Made by a program: the position numbers and the translations under genes. Of a stretch of 64,000 nt of DNA, positions 49,720-60,144 are shown piece after piece. Numbering within the stretch: the first letter of the stretch is position 1; each line of letters begins with the position of its first letter. Source of the DNA: Megaleporinus macrocephalus (taxonomy: Eukaryota > Chordata > Actinopteri > Characiformes > Anostomidae); the NCBI GenBank assembly GCA_021613375.1, contig CM038711.1, positions 23,121,723-23,185,722 of the forward strand. The letters run 5' to 3'. The notes below the pieces were generated by a model that worked only from the letters and a program-made list of their open reading frames with translations, was not told where the DNA came from and did not search any database.

Positions 49720-50130
49720 AATGTGGCCCATTTGCCTCCTTTGTATCTCTCCGAGAGAAAAGAGCGCCACCGCGGTGAGCTCTTGCCCCGCCGGGCCTAC
49801 GGCGCCCCCCTCCGGCGCGCCACAAGCGCTTTGAAAGCGGGCCCCCAGGCGCGCGCGCTCGTTTTCAGGGGGAGTTCAGAGGAGACGGGGAATGGAAGAG
49901 GAGGAGGGGGGCGACAGGGGTCCCGGATCTCCACAGGGGGGCAATTTTAAAGGCCGCTCCGTGGATCCACGGGGAGACCCCCCGCTGACGGACACGCAGG
50001 GGGAGCCCACCGGGTTAGCCATGACAACGGTCAAAGGGCAGGAGAGGGGGCAACAGAAGGCCGCGCTGGTGCTCTTTCAGTCAGAGTCATACGGACAGGG
50101 GCCGGACCTTCTCTAAGGGGTTCTGGCTCG
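49720..50130. promoter_or_regulatory. CpG-rich island upstream of the znf423 promoter
   Basis: GC and CpG density rise sharply (for example GCGCCACCGCGG and GGCGCGCGCGCTCG around 49765-49860), with sharp boundaries to AT-rich sequence. Two overlapping plus-strand frames have no domain. It could be an alternative promoter or untranslated first exon of znf423, or a CpG-rich regulatory island. Confidence 0.5.
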
Positions 50131-50797
50131 ACTGTAGCTTCGATATGAGCCGCTCAGAGCCCTGATTACTGCCAGGGCGGCCTTAAAACAACTGTTAGCT
50201 TAGCATGACATTAACCTGACCGCCCACACTGTCCACACACTCAGCAGAAGCTTTTCAGTCCCCCAGTTTACCTGACAGTCAAGTAGATACACAGAGTTTT
50301 AAAAAGTGCTACAACACCTCCTCCTGCCTTACCGAATACTCTCTGGAAACAAACTTCGGTGAAGGTAGCCACACAATCCCTGACTTACCAACCCGCAAAC
50401 ACAGTTACACTGCGAAAACGTACTGTTTTGGTTCCCACAATGTTGAAATGTAATTCCTCAGAAAGTTGTGACAATATTATCTGACAACGTTGTGGTAACG
50501 TAGTGACTACGTTGTCAGAACCTTCTAGAATCCTTCATATCTGCATGGAAATTAGCTTAGTTACCAACCGGCATAGTTAGTTAGACTTAGTTAGACAACC
50601 TTGTTCAAACAACGTAAAAAACAGCAGCACGGTAGTAACATTGTGTGTTTGTTGGACAAAACGGTTCTTTTCAAAGTCCCACCACTGACTGTGGACTCCA
50701 GCTATCATGGCTGTAACTCCAGCGGTGTGTTATGTCACCCAAAACAATCAATGGCGTTCAAGTACCTACCTGAACAACAAACAAACGTTTGGTTAAT
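50131..50797. other. Spacer with a short inverted repeat
   Basis: CTGACAACGT (50481-50490) and ACGTTGTCAG (50509-50518) form a perfect 10-bp inverted repeat in sequence rich in AACGT words. This may be a decayed MITE. Nothing else assigned. Confidence 0.4.
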
Positions 50798-51015
50798 TCA
50801 GCTTAAAGAAACTAGCACTTTGTCCTACAAATGTAGACTACTTCACCAAAAAAACCCTTCAACCTCATTTAGGGTTAAATGTGGGGGAAAAATAACCTGT
50901 TACCTGTCTGAGTTAACGCTAGCTTAAAGAAACTAGCATCGCGTCCTACAGGACGGTCTACCGCAGCCACAGAAATCATCACTCTGAAGCTTTTCTCCTT
51001 CAATGTGGGGCGAAA
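50798..51015. repeat. Diverged ~121-bp tandem duplication next to the promoter
   Basis: GCTTAAAGAAACTAGCA begins at 50801 and again at 50922. Each copy is followed by (T/G)TCCTACA, a GTCTAC/GTAGAC-type word and an AATGTGGGG box (about 50878 and 51002). The copies have diverged, copy 2 being richer in CpG. It lies just upstream of the CpG-rich promoter region. Confidence 0.65.
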
Positions 51016-51039
51016 AGCGAATGAAATTCTAGCGCAGAG

Positions 51040-52318
51040 CCGCAGAAAAACGCCTCGCTAAACTGTCCTCTCGCCGGTGAAACGCTGGCGCGAACCCAAG
51101 CCGACGGCAGCGGCGTGGAGAGGGGAAAAGTGAGCGGGGAAAGCAAAATCCAGTCCGTCTTTTTTCCTCCGCAGAGTTTTCCTCGAAGCTCCGCGTTTTG
51201 GCCCCGATCCGCGCTCCGAGCTAAAAGCTGTAGTTTCCACGGCTGACCATGGCTCGGTGCTGTTGGCTCTCTGTGTGGCTGCTCGAGCCCAGGCTGCGCG
51301 GAGCTCCCTGCGGGATCAGAGCGCTCCCCCGCCGGGACCCTACTCTCACATCCTCCTGCTGGGACACGGCTACATTTCCAGCCAAGCCTGGCTTTATTAT
51401 GTGTGTCTGCGCTGCAGCCCCGCCAGCAGTCGGCTCGGGAGGCGGAGGGAAGACCAGAGTCAGGACAAAGAAGAAAAGGGGAGAGAGAGGCTAGCGAACC
51501 ACAACCATTTTACCCTCTTTCACGGCTTCTTCTTCTTTCCCTTTATTTTGTTTTTGGAGAGGGGGGATTTTGAGAAAGAGGATAAACACGAGCGAGAAAT
51601 CCCCACAGGTGAGAGAATGCTCCGTGAAATGGCAGTGAGGGTGGCACCTTTGGAGAAATAAGAAGAGCGAGGAGGGCGGTTCGGTGGGGTTAAGACACAT
51701 ATATATGTTTTTTTGCAGGATTTGGGGGACGTAAATAAAGACAGTTCGAAACAGAACCTGAAGCGGACCACGCGGGAGGGGGGGAGAAGAAGAAGAAGAA
51801 GAGGAGGAAGAAGAAGGAACAGAAAAGACAAATCCGCGAACGGACCCAAACCGAGTGGTCCGCTCGGTGAAGTGAAGAGCTTGTCGCGTTATCTGGAAGT
51901 GCCGGACCCCCTTTTCTCGTGAACTCGGCGGACCAGCCGTGGTGGGTAATGCTGTGATTTGCTTTGATTTTATTATTTTTTTTGGACACCACAAACTCTG
52001 ACGGCGGAGCCGCGAGGAACAAAAGAGCGCGAGTGACTCCTGCAAAAAAAATCTACAGGTTGAATTTAGCGGCTGAAGTTACCGGACCGCTGGAGTATCC
52101 GTCCGCCGCTTTGCCCGCGCTTCTCTGCCTCTGAGCGGCTGCCGGACCGGCGCCACTGCCACGGGCACTGAAGTTGCCGCATTGCAACAGGCAAAGTAAA
52201 GAAGGAGGAGGGGAGAGAGGAGAGGGGGAAAAAGCACAGAAGTAGCGGTTGTGCAGCCTATGAGTGACTGTACGAGAGGACGAGAAATCAATAAAAGCAG
52301 AAAAGCAGCGAGACAGAG
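51040..52318 (+). promoter_or_regulatory. CpG-rich promoter and 5' leader of znf423
   Basis: High CpG content starts at about 51040 and continues to the start codon, as usual for a developmental regulator. The exact transcription start cannot be fixed and no TATA box is evident. The leader includes a GAA/AGA-rich tract at about 51783-51818 and several upstream ATGs (for example 51249 and 51713) that open short frames. A possible small intron lies at 51609-51718, with donor CACAG|GTGAGA and acceptor TTTTTTTGCAG|GA. The frames here encode low-complexity Arg/Gly or Ser/Leu strings and look like leader sequence. Confidence 0.7.
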
Positions 52319-52358
52319 ATGTCGAGACGCAAGCAGGCCAAACCGCGCTCCGTTAAAG
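52319..52358 (+). CDS. znf423: First coding exon of znf423 (partial gene)
   Basis: The exon encodes MSRRKQAKPRSVK plus the first base of the next codon, then a strong splice donor (AAAG|GTAAGC, intron from 52359). This N-terminus is characteristic of the paired vertebrate zinc-finger factors ZNF423 (OAZ/Ebfaz) and ZNF521, whose first coding exon is this short and ends in phase 1. Position 12 is Val as in ZNF423, whereas ZNF521 has Leu (PRSLK). The start is supported by an in-frame TAA at 52292-52294 with no ATG between it and 52319, and by G at -3. The full protein is a nuclear DNA-binding factor with about 30 C2H2 fingers that interacts with EBF and SMAD proteins and acts in neural and adipocyte development. 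Those exons lie outside this window. The related MSRRKQ starts of SALL, BCL11 and ZFPM proteins diverge after residue 6-8. Confidence 0.85.
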
Positions 52359-52369
52359 GTAAGCGTGCT

Positions 52370-52410
52370 CGAGTGTGTGTGTATGTATGTGTGTGTGTGT
52401 GTGTGTTTGT
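52370..52410. repeat. (TG)n microsatellite in intron 1
   Basis: TG-rich run with ATG interruptions starting only 12 bp after the splice donor. Confidence 0.85.
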
Positions 52411-53649
52411 AACGGACACAACTCGCGAGCGGTAGCATGACCAATGAGATTTCATGGCGAAAACTGGCGGGGATTGTGAAACGATACGATTTAATATCTT
52501 TGCCCGGAGTAGCAGGCTTGTAGCGTGCTCAGAGATTTACAGTGCCTCTGATGGAGAGATAAAATGATAAATCCAGCTCCTCAACTCCTTTTAACAGATG
52601 CGAGTGGTTTGAACAGACTGTAGTCTGGAGCAAAGTAATTTCTGACTGGAATCAATTGAAACTGAACACACTTGAGATGTAAGGTCTCTCTGTAATCTGA
52701 AGTTTGCTCGTTTTCAGTGAGTGCTCGGTGCTTTATAAACTGTATGTATCATATGTTCCCAAAACCTTCTTTTTAAGTACAGCAAACTGGATATATGTGG
52801 ACCCCCTTCTCTTAACTCTGTGTTACAGCTGATTGTGATTGGACAGTATATTTTTCAGTGTGACTTTTGTTGGTTTTGCTATAGTATGCAAAGCAAAAAT
52901 GAGAAGACTTTCTTGGTAAGCTGTTGGTTTGAGAAGAGCTGATGCTACTGTGGCCTTATGGCTTTATACTGCTCATGCTTTTGAGTGGGCATGGAAGGAC
53001 ATGGACCACTTTCACACAAAGGAGACTTCACCCTCTCATATAAGAGAAGTGAGTGAACTTTGCTGGGTATGTGACTCTAAAGTAGCCTGGCAGTTGTGCC
53101 ACTGGCGTGGTGGCCAGTTACAAACATTGATCTGACGGGTGAAGGCGCCCCTATGGAAACCAGATGGGCACTGGGATGGCCATGTGGCCCAGGACTAGAC
53201 CCCCCTCCCCCAATTAATAACTCGTTTTTGTTCTAATTAACCGACACAAGCTGCAGTGGTTCAGCTGAGAGCTTTGCTTATTTTGAAAACAAATGGCACT
53301 CACTTCTAGACACTGTTATTCGCAGCAGCCGAAAAGGTGAAAAACAAATTATTGTTGATCGCTGAGCTCAGAATTCAGACTACACATGCAACTAAATTGT
53401 TAGAGTTAGAAAGGGGGCGCAAGAATGGGAGTCCATGTAATTCTGGCCATAATCCTGAAAGAGGGGATAGTTGTAAAAAAAAAAAAAATCAGTGCAGTCG
53501 TAGTGCATTTATTTATTTTTAAGTGTTTGTTCTAATGTTAGCTGCTTTTTATACAATGGAACAGAATTTGAGTGTTTCACAGCAGATGTTTGTTGTGTGT
53601 AACGAGTGCCAGGTACAATGTAAGCGACACACTCCCACTGTCAAAGCCC

Positions 53650-53840
53650 ACTAAGTGCACTGGACCAAGAAGCCTTTGGCATCATAAATGTATTCGGCTG
53701 CCACAGCGAGCGCTTTCGGATAAACAGTGCTTGTGTCGACTCAGTGATCCACGTCAGTCGTAGGCCAATTAAATATGTAACCAAGGCATGCTGGGCCACT
53801 ATCTCCTCCGAACACCTTTCCTATTGATTGGCAGTGTCAC
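53650..53840. promoter_or_regulatory. Candidate intronic conserved element
   Basis: Repeat-free block with CCAATTAAATATG near 53764 and CTATTGATTGGCAG near 53821. Texture resembles a developmental enhancer. Not tested by alignment. Confidence 0.3.
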
Positions 53841-53989
53841 AGATTAGAGAAGCTGTAGGAGCACCAACAGTAGCCTAAGACTGCATGTAGAACCATGTTT
53901 TTTTTTTTGTTTTTTTTTTTTAAACCACGTTATATCGCACAACGAAGCTTCTTGTCTGACATTTTCACCTTTGAAAAACAAATGACGGG

Positions 53990-54540
53990 TATGAGTGAAC
54001 TGATATTTGGACTGGAATTCATACCGACTTGAGCAGCCTGAAGGAAGCTGTTCATCATGTCCATTAGAAAAGGGATTATTTCCTTTAAGGGAAGTCATGC
54101 TCTCAATTCAAATAGCATTAAAAGCTATGATTAGCAGTGTTAATGACTGGAAAGAGAGAGAGAGAGAGAGATTGCTGCTGGGGTGAGAGACTTGGGGGTG
54201 ACGTAAAGACAGAGAGAGAGAGAGAGCACTCTAGTGAGAGGGAGAGAGGGAGTGGTGCTTATCAAAATATTTCTTCCAATTAATCCCTTTTTAATGTGTG
54301 TGTATGCGTGCAGCGCTTGGCCAGGGCATTGCTGTTTCATATCTGCAGCGCTCCCACGAGTGTTTCATGCATTATGTAGCAATGATTATTACTTAATTAC
54401 ATATTAATAAATCCTCTTCATTTGCAGGACATTAAGGGAGGATGAGTGCACATGACTAGGCTCGGAGACACGCCGAGCACTCCTTTCCATTCCGCAGCTT
54501 TGTTTACACTCAGTCAGATCAAGTCAGACCTTTAGCCCTG
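53990..54540. promoter_or_regulatory. Candidate intronic conserved element(s)
   Basis: Contains CCAATTAATCCC near 54277, a TTTCATGCATTATGTAGCAA stretch at 54362, and GATTATTACTTAATTACAT near 54384, a dense set of AT-core homeodomain/POU-like sites. (GA)n runs at 54152-54170 and 54211-54226 interrupt it. A polypyrimidine-CAG at about 54428 resembles a splice acceptor, but no coding continuation follows. Confidence 0.35.
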
Positions 54541-55984
54541 TAGAGGTAGGAGCCAGGGTCTTACAAATAGAAGACAAAGAGTGGTGGTATCGTTTGTTTC
54601 ATCTCCCTTTCCTTAAACTCATATATACATAACGGCCGTACACATGTGCCGGAGATGTAGATCTGCTACTGGTAAATCTATTCCACACAAACACTAAGCC
54701 TAATTTACCAATCGTTCTCATGAAGGCGGTTCTTCTTATAGTCCACAAACATAGTTTTCACAAAGAGTCTGTCATGCACCAGAGTTTTCTTAATTGGGAT
54801 TTGAGCAAAAAGGTCTGAGCAGTCGTGTCATGTATGAATATGTAAATCAATATGGAAGTTACTCTTTTTTTTATTTATTTATTTTTTAGGACCTTTTACA
54901 AAAAACTGTTTAAGTTAAAACTTAGAAAGATACTGGTGGAGGAGGCTCATTGCTTTGAGGAAGTTGAAGGAAGTTTGCTGCCATAGAGTAGGCAGAGCCA
55001 TTTTTGTTTCAATACATATTGAAGGTCTAAACAAGGTCATTAGAATCTCACAAACCACTTAAAAAAAAGCATATTTTTTTGTGAAGCTGCTTCGTGACTG
55101 CTTTTGTAAAATACTCTGTATTAATGAAAACTTGACTTGATGTATTGAAATAGCCTGGTAGCGTCAGTAGTTTAGATTTGATATGTATATTTGTACCATT
55201 ACAAAATAGAGAAATTTGTCCCAAATGCCATAAACGCGCTGGGAACAATGAAGGTGCCATAAAGGGTTCTTTCAGCCTTCCTAAAGAAGAGGCACATTAG
55301 GTTTCCTGAAGACCCACAGTTGAAAAGAGTTTTAAAGTTTCTACATCATGAAAAGGTTCTAGGAAGAATCTTTAAATTTGGAAAAATGATATTATTTAAA
55401 CATTCAAAAATTATATTATAGGAAGGTTCTATAAGCCTTGAAAAGGATCTACACGCTCATGAATCTAGGTTTCAAGCATGAATTTTAGGGATCACGAGTG
55501 GTTCTTCTGTAGGGTCCCTCAACAAACCCTTTGTTGCACCTCTTTACATTAATATTCATTTTTATTCATGTCTCCCATGCAGATACAGTGATGGTATGGA
55601 AATCAAGAAGGGTAATTTTTATAGATAAGGCTGCAACAGGAATATGTGATTTAGTTGATTTTCTAGCTCAAGTAAATATCTGCTTGACATGAGAAGGTGA
55701 GAAGTAGGAGTCGGTAAACAGTCAGTGAGTCTGTTGTATGCGTATCTTCAAAATAAGCTGTAAGTGCTGCAGAGTGTTTGCAGAGTGGAGTCTTTTCTGT
55801 TGTGTTAGTTAAAGACAGGGTTTCTAGAACCATTTGGCTGCCTTTGTGATTTGTACAAGGTACGTATCAAAGAGAGAAATATCAAGAGCAGTATAAAATA
55901 GATGTGCATTCATCTGTTTTGTAGGTTTGGAGAATGTGTGTCTGTGTGTGTTGGTGGAGATTTTATCCCTGACATCTCTTTACC

Positions 55985-56175
55985 CTCCTCCCACCCTTCC
56001 ACCATCTGGTTTTAGCATTAAATGGCTTTTTTATTGTCACCTAGACTTTTGGCAGGCGCACAAGACTTTCATTGGTCAGCGGGCTGTTATAAAACGCTGA
56101 AGTGAGTTACCACAGCACTGCACATCTATAGCCACGGAGAGTGAAAAAAGCCCCCCCTTTTTAACCTTCTTGTAG
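55985..56175. promoter_or_regulatory. Candidate intronic conserved element
   Basis: A repeat-free block including TAGCATTAAATGGC near 56013, CTTTTTTATTGTCACC near 56026 and GCGGGCTGTTATAAAACGC near 56079. The TTATAAA could act as a TATA-like or HOX/CDX-like site. Confidence 0.3.
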
Positions 56176-57432
56176 ATCCTCATTTTTTCGCGGTTGTGTT
56201 TTTCAGTTGGTGGTTTTGCACGCGCTAAACTTTGTCTTAAGCGCTGATTTTTGTTTACAGGAACATCTGATCACTCACCTCACATTCATTAGTGAAATTA
56301 AAGGTTTTTGTCATGTTCTCACGACAGTATAATTGTTGTATTTTTGTTGAACAAGTGTTAGATGAGGGGAAAGCGTTAAAAACGGTGGATTGTGGTGGTC
56401 ACAGAAATGAACATCGGAGCAGTTTTCCAAAGATTAATCGCAATATAGTTCTGTTTTATTTAGCTTGTTAATTTTTTATTGATTGCTTGTATTTATTAAT
56501 TAGTTAATTATTTTATATGCCTTTTTTGCTGCTGTGCAAGAGGAAGGCAGATTACACTGAAACAGCTTATTAATATGAAACTGTGGCTCAGAAGTGTAAA
56601 ACAATGCAACTGAAATAAAGCACTCAGTTTCTTTGTGTTATACAGTACATTGCATGTTCATGTTCAAATAAGAACATTTTCCCAGTTTATTAGTTTGTAG
56701 AGTCATAGTAGGTTCATTTTGGCTTTGTCACGATACGGTAGGAGCGTACATTGGAGCGTACGCCAGTATGGAACCTGATCTTTGAAAAGTAGTAGCCGTT
56801 CTTGTTTCCTACTAATGCCACAGTGACATTCTGCTTATCTGTCTATCAGTACAGTGTGAGAACTATAAAACTGTGTTCTAGTTATTTACTTGCAGCTCTG
56901 TCTATAAGGTTGTGGTCCTAATATATTGTACTTAAACATCTATGTGTACACATCTCCGTTTCAAGTATATAATTTTCAATGAAAAATATGTGCAATATGT
57001 AAGTCTAATTAAATACTTTGAGCAGCTTCTCTAATGGCATCATCACAGTATGTCCTCTGTCAACGTTCCTCAGGCTTAATGACTAACATTAACGCGACGT
57101 CACGTGGTACACACGTTGGTTCCAAGAGTGAATCAGCAGCATTCAGTGTTTATCCGTCAGCGCTGATATGGTACAAGTATTATTGTGCATCCCTAGTTTC
57201 TGAGGTAATGTGAGATGAACCAGAAAATTGATTTTTTTGTCTCTTTTTTATTTTCATCGAGTTCACAGCATGAGCAATTTGTTAAACAACTCTTAAAGGT
57301 ATTTCATCAGGACCAGAGGAAAATGTAATTGTGCACAGTTTGACAGCAGAGTTTTTTTTGGTTTTTTTTTTTAGTCTATTTTTGTTGCTATTATAGTTGC
57401 AATCATGATGAGAAGTCAGAGTTCTCTCTGCC

Positions 57433-57459
57433 ACACACACTCACACACACACACACAGG
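57433..57459. repeat. (AC)n microsatellite
   Basis: About 12 AC units with one TC interruption, in intron 1. Confidence 0.85.
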
Positions 57460-58200
57460 TAACTGAACACACAGCCTTCACTCTCTTAAGCACCGTTCGG
57501 AGGGGATTAGTTTTACTTGAGGAGGTGGGGTATTGAAGGTATTACCAGCATTCCGCAGTGACTTTAGTCCTACCTGAATTCGCCTTGTCAGTCATTTTCA
57601 CACACCTCGTGCTAGCGTCATTAAAGATCCTGCTGCCTTTTGACTATCATAAAACAAACTGTAGAAATGATCCCAGGTTGTATTAATCCATAATATGTCC
57701 GTGAACATTCCACCATATCCTGTGGGAACAGAGTTTTTATGGGTTTTCTTGCGAACGGAGGCACTTTAGGTAGCGTTCTGCAGCCCAGGTAAAGCTGTGT
57801 AGTATGTGTAGTCCTAAGTGCATGTAAAATGATTGGATTTTATGTGGCAGTGTTGGCTGTTGCTTGACTGTTGCTGTAAATTTCCAAGTAAAAAGCTAGA
57901 GGTGAACGTAAGAGTTAAAGTTAAATTAGATTCAGTTAAAAGTTTGGGCTTTTTTTGTTGTTTTCCACTTGTGAGTAGTTTAATGTGTTTCTCACCTCCC
58001 TATAACAAACTATACTCCTGTCCAAACAGCGCTGGACCCTGGTACAATATGTGCACAGTGCTGGCCACTAAACCATTTTTGTTTCCAATTCTTCTTATTT
58101 TACCTTTCAGTCTGGCCTTTACTCAATAGCCCCCTCAGTCTACACTGACCCCTTTTGGTTGGGACATTAGAGTAAAGGCCTGTGTGATTGTGCTGGGGTT

Positions 58201-58260
58201 GGAAGAAGAAGAAGAAGAAGAAGAAGAAGAGGAGGAGGAGGAGGAGGAGGAGGAGGAGAA
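58201..58260. repeat. (AAG)n/(AGG)n trinucleotide repeat
   Basis: About ten AAG units passing into about ten AGG units. Lys/Arg-rich open frames here are artefacts. Confidence 0.95.
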
Positions 58261-58384
58261 TGGTGTGTGTGGGTGGGGAGGGTGATGGAGGGGGGGTTGG
58301 CGTCTCCCTGGTGGGCAGTGTGGCTGCCAGTGACAACTCCTTATCTGCAGCCCGCCTGCTAGTTTTGTGCAGAAGGATCTGTCT

Positions 58385-58870
58385 TAATGTAAGAGCTCAG
58401 TGCTAGGCTGTGCCATTGTACCGGCTTAGCCGCGCGCTTTATCAGCCGGCCTGGACTCAGTGGCCCGGAACCGGGGGCTCGCTGTGGACCCGCTCAGGAT
58501 CTGCTCCACGCCACGCTTCACTTCTAAAGGGGAGGCGTCGCTCTGGCGAGGGTTGCTATTAATTCTGTTTGTGAGGCTGGTGCCCCCCCCCAAAGCCTGC
58601 CAACCACTGCTCCCCCGTCAGAATCTCCCCGAGGAAGCCGCGGCCGCTCTAAGATGCTGCGTGCTGGAACCCGGATTGGGCTGCTGTGCGGGACAGATTA
58701 AAATGTGCTGGAACACCACTCAGAGAAAGGCTCTCTCAAAACTGTTCGTTCCCATGTAGATTGAACATGGCAGCGGCTTTCACCTCGCCCGCTGAGACGC
58801 TTGTCTTTGGCCATTCGGAAAGAGCATTGTGATACACTGGGAGATGTTGCGTTTATCAGGCTACTTTTGC
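58385..58870. promoter_or_regulatory. Candidate intronic conserved block, CpG-containing
   Basis: Unique GC-balanced sequence with many CpGs, bounded by the AGG repeat and a (TA)n tract. It includes GCTATTAATTCTG near 58554 and GACAGATTAAAATGTGC near 58691. A ~99-codon plus frame shows no domain and no splice-site context. Confidence 0.3.
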
Positions 58871-58906
58871 TGCTAGCTGTCTAGCGCTTGTCTTGTTTTG
58901 CTGTGC

Positions 58907-58910
<4 letters not shown>

Positions 58911-58967
<57 letters not shown>
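58911..58967. repeat. (TA)n microsatellite
   Basis: About 28 uninterrupted TA units, cruciform-prone. Confidence 0.97.
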
Positions 58968-58970
<3 letters not shown>

Positions 58971-59564
58971 TGCAGCTGCACAACTATTTATTCAATTACA
59001 TAATTAGTTAAGTAGAAATTTCTGTTTATATTTAGTTTACATCCTGCAACAGTGTGTTTTTGTCTGCATCCATGAAGTGTTCACTTATTATTGTTTGTGT
59101 TTTGTTTTGGTGTCAAAAAAAACACAAAAAGACCGACAGAATAGATGACTGTACACGAAATAGCTGTTTTTAAAAAAAAAAATCATAATCACTGTCTTCT
59201 CTTATACACACAAGCGGTTTTGATTGAAAGTTTAGAATATCTCTAAACGTATCTAAAATTACAATATCTCTGTATGGCAGTAGTGCTGACTGTGACTGAC
59301 CTTGCTTTTTTTGAATTAAGGATACTTGTTATACTCAACAATGAGGGTCCCTCACAGTTCATGTTGGTCCTTTGTGATGTCTGCTAGTGCCTGATTACTT
59401 TGTGTGAGTGGGTGTATGTGCAGGTAATGGACTTTTCCTGTAAGTGTCAGAAGTGCAGGTGTAGTTCAGGGAGGATCTTCAGAGGCTACAAGTGGCTGCT
59501 AATCATAGCTACATTAGAGCTGTCTGCACACTAGAGCACTGCATCAGGAAAAAAACCCACCACT

Positions 59565-59648
59565 TCTCTCCTCTCCTTTCCTCTCCTCTCTTCTCCAATC
59601 CCCTCCCCACCCCTCATTTCCTCTCCCCTCCTCTCCCCTCCCCTCTCC
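59565..59648. repeat. Pyrimidine-rich CCTCT-type tract
   Basis: Imperfect CTCCTCTCC repeats, nearly all C and T on the plus strand. Confidence 0.85.
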
Positions 59649-59649
59649 G

Positions 59650-59995
59650 GGTGGCTGCTCTACGACCCTTCCCCGTCTTGCTGGGCTGTACATTAAACAT
59701 AAGGAAAGGGGGCAATTAAAGCCCACTCACTCCACCTGGCTGATGCATATATTTATTGGCCGGCCTCCCTGCTGGACCGGTTCTGGGCTCTGGCCTGTGC
59801 TTTTTGGGAGAGATGAGTGAGGGGGGGCTGCAGAGGTCATTAGCGAAGAGTGCTGGTGCTGGCATGACCCCTGCTGACCCCCCCAGAGTCCTTGCTGACC
59901 CCTTAGCAGCCTGTCTACCCACAGCCCCCCCAACCGGCCCTCACTGCCTTGGGCTTAGTGAGCCCTCCAACGCCAGAGCAGGATCTGTAGAGCTG
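59650..59995. promoter_or_regulatory. Candidate intronic conserved element
   Basis: Contains GGGGCAATTAAAGCCCACTC near 59709 and GATGCATATATTTATTGGCC near 59742 in otherwise GC-rich unique sequence. Overlapping frames on both strands have no domain. Confidence 0.35.
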
Positions 59996-60038
59996 GAGGG
60001 GGAAGTTTTTTCTTCAAGCCCTCCAGGTTTTTTTTCTT

Positions 60039-60138
<100 letters not shown>

Positions 60139-60144
60139 CATGTA

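Noticed and set aside
51249..51661. Upstream ATG frames (MARCCW.. and overlapping) as the true start
   Set aside because: They end in stops before 52319, have low-complexity content and no similarity; they are probably leader sequence.
51713..51922. 69-codon Arg-rich frame
   Set aside because: Its core is an AGA/GAA microsatellite in the 5' leader.
52319..52358. Assignment to znf521, sall, bcl11 or zfpm genes
   Set aside because: All share the MSRRKQ start, but ZNF521 has PRSLK and the others diverge after residues 6-8. PRSVK with a phase-1 donor fits ZNF423 best.
54420..54445. Possible splice acceptor (TTCATTTGCAG) for a znf423 exon 2
   Set aside because: The following sequence does not encode the acidic, finger-preceding segment expected after the first exon.
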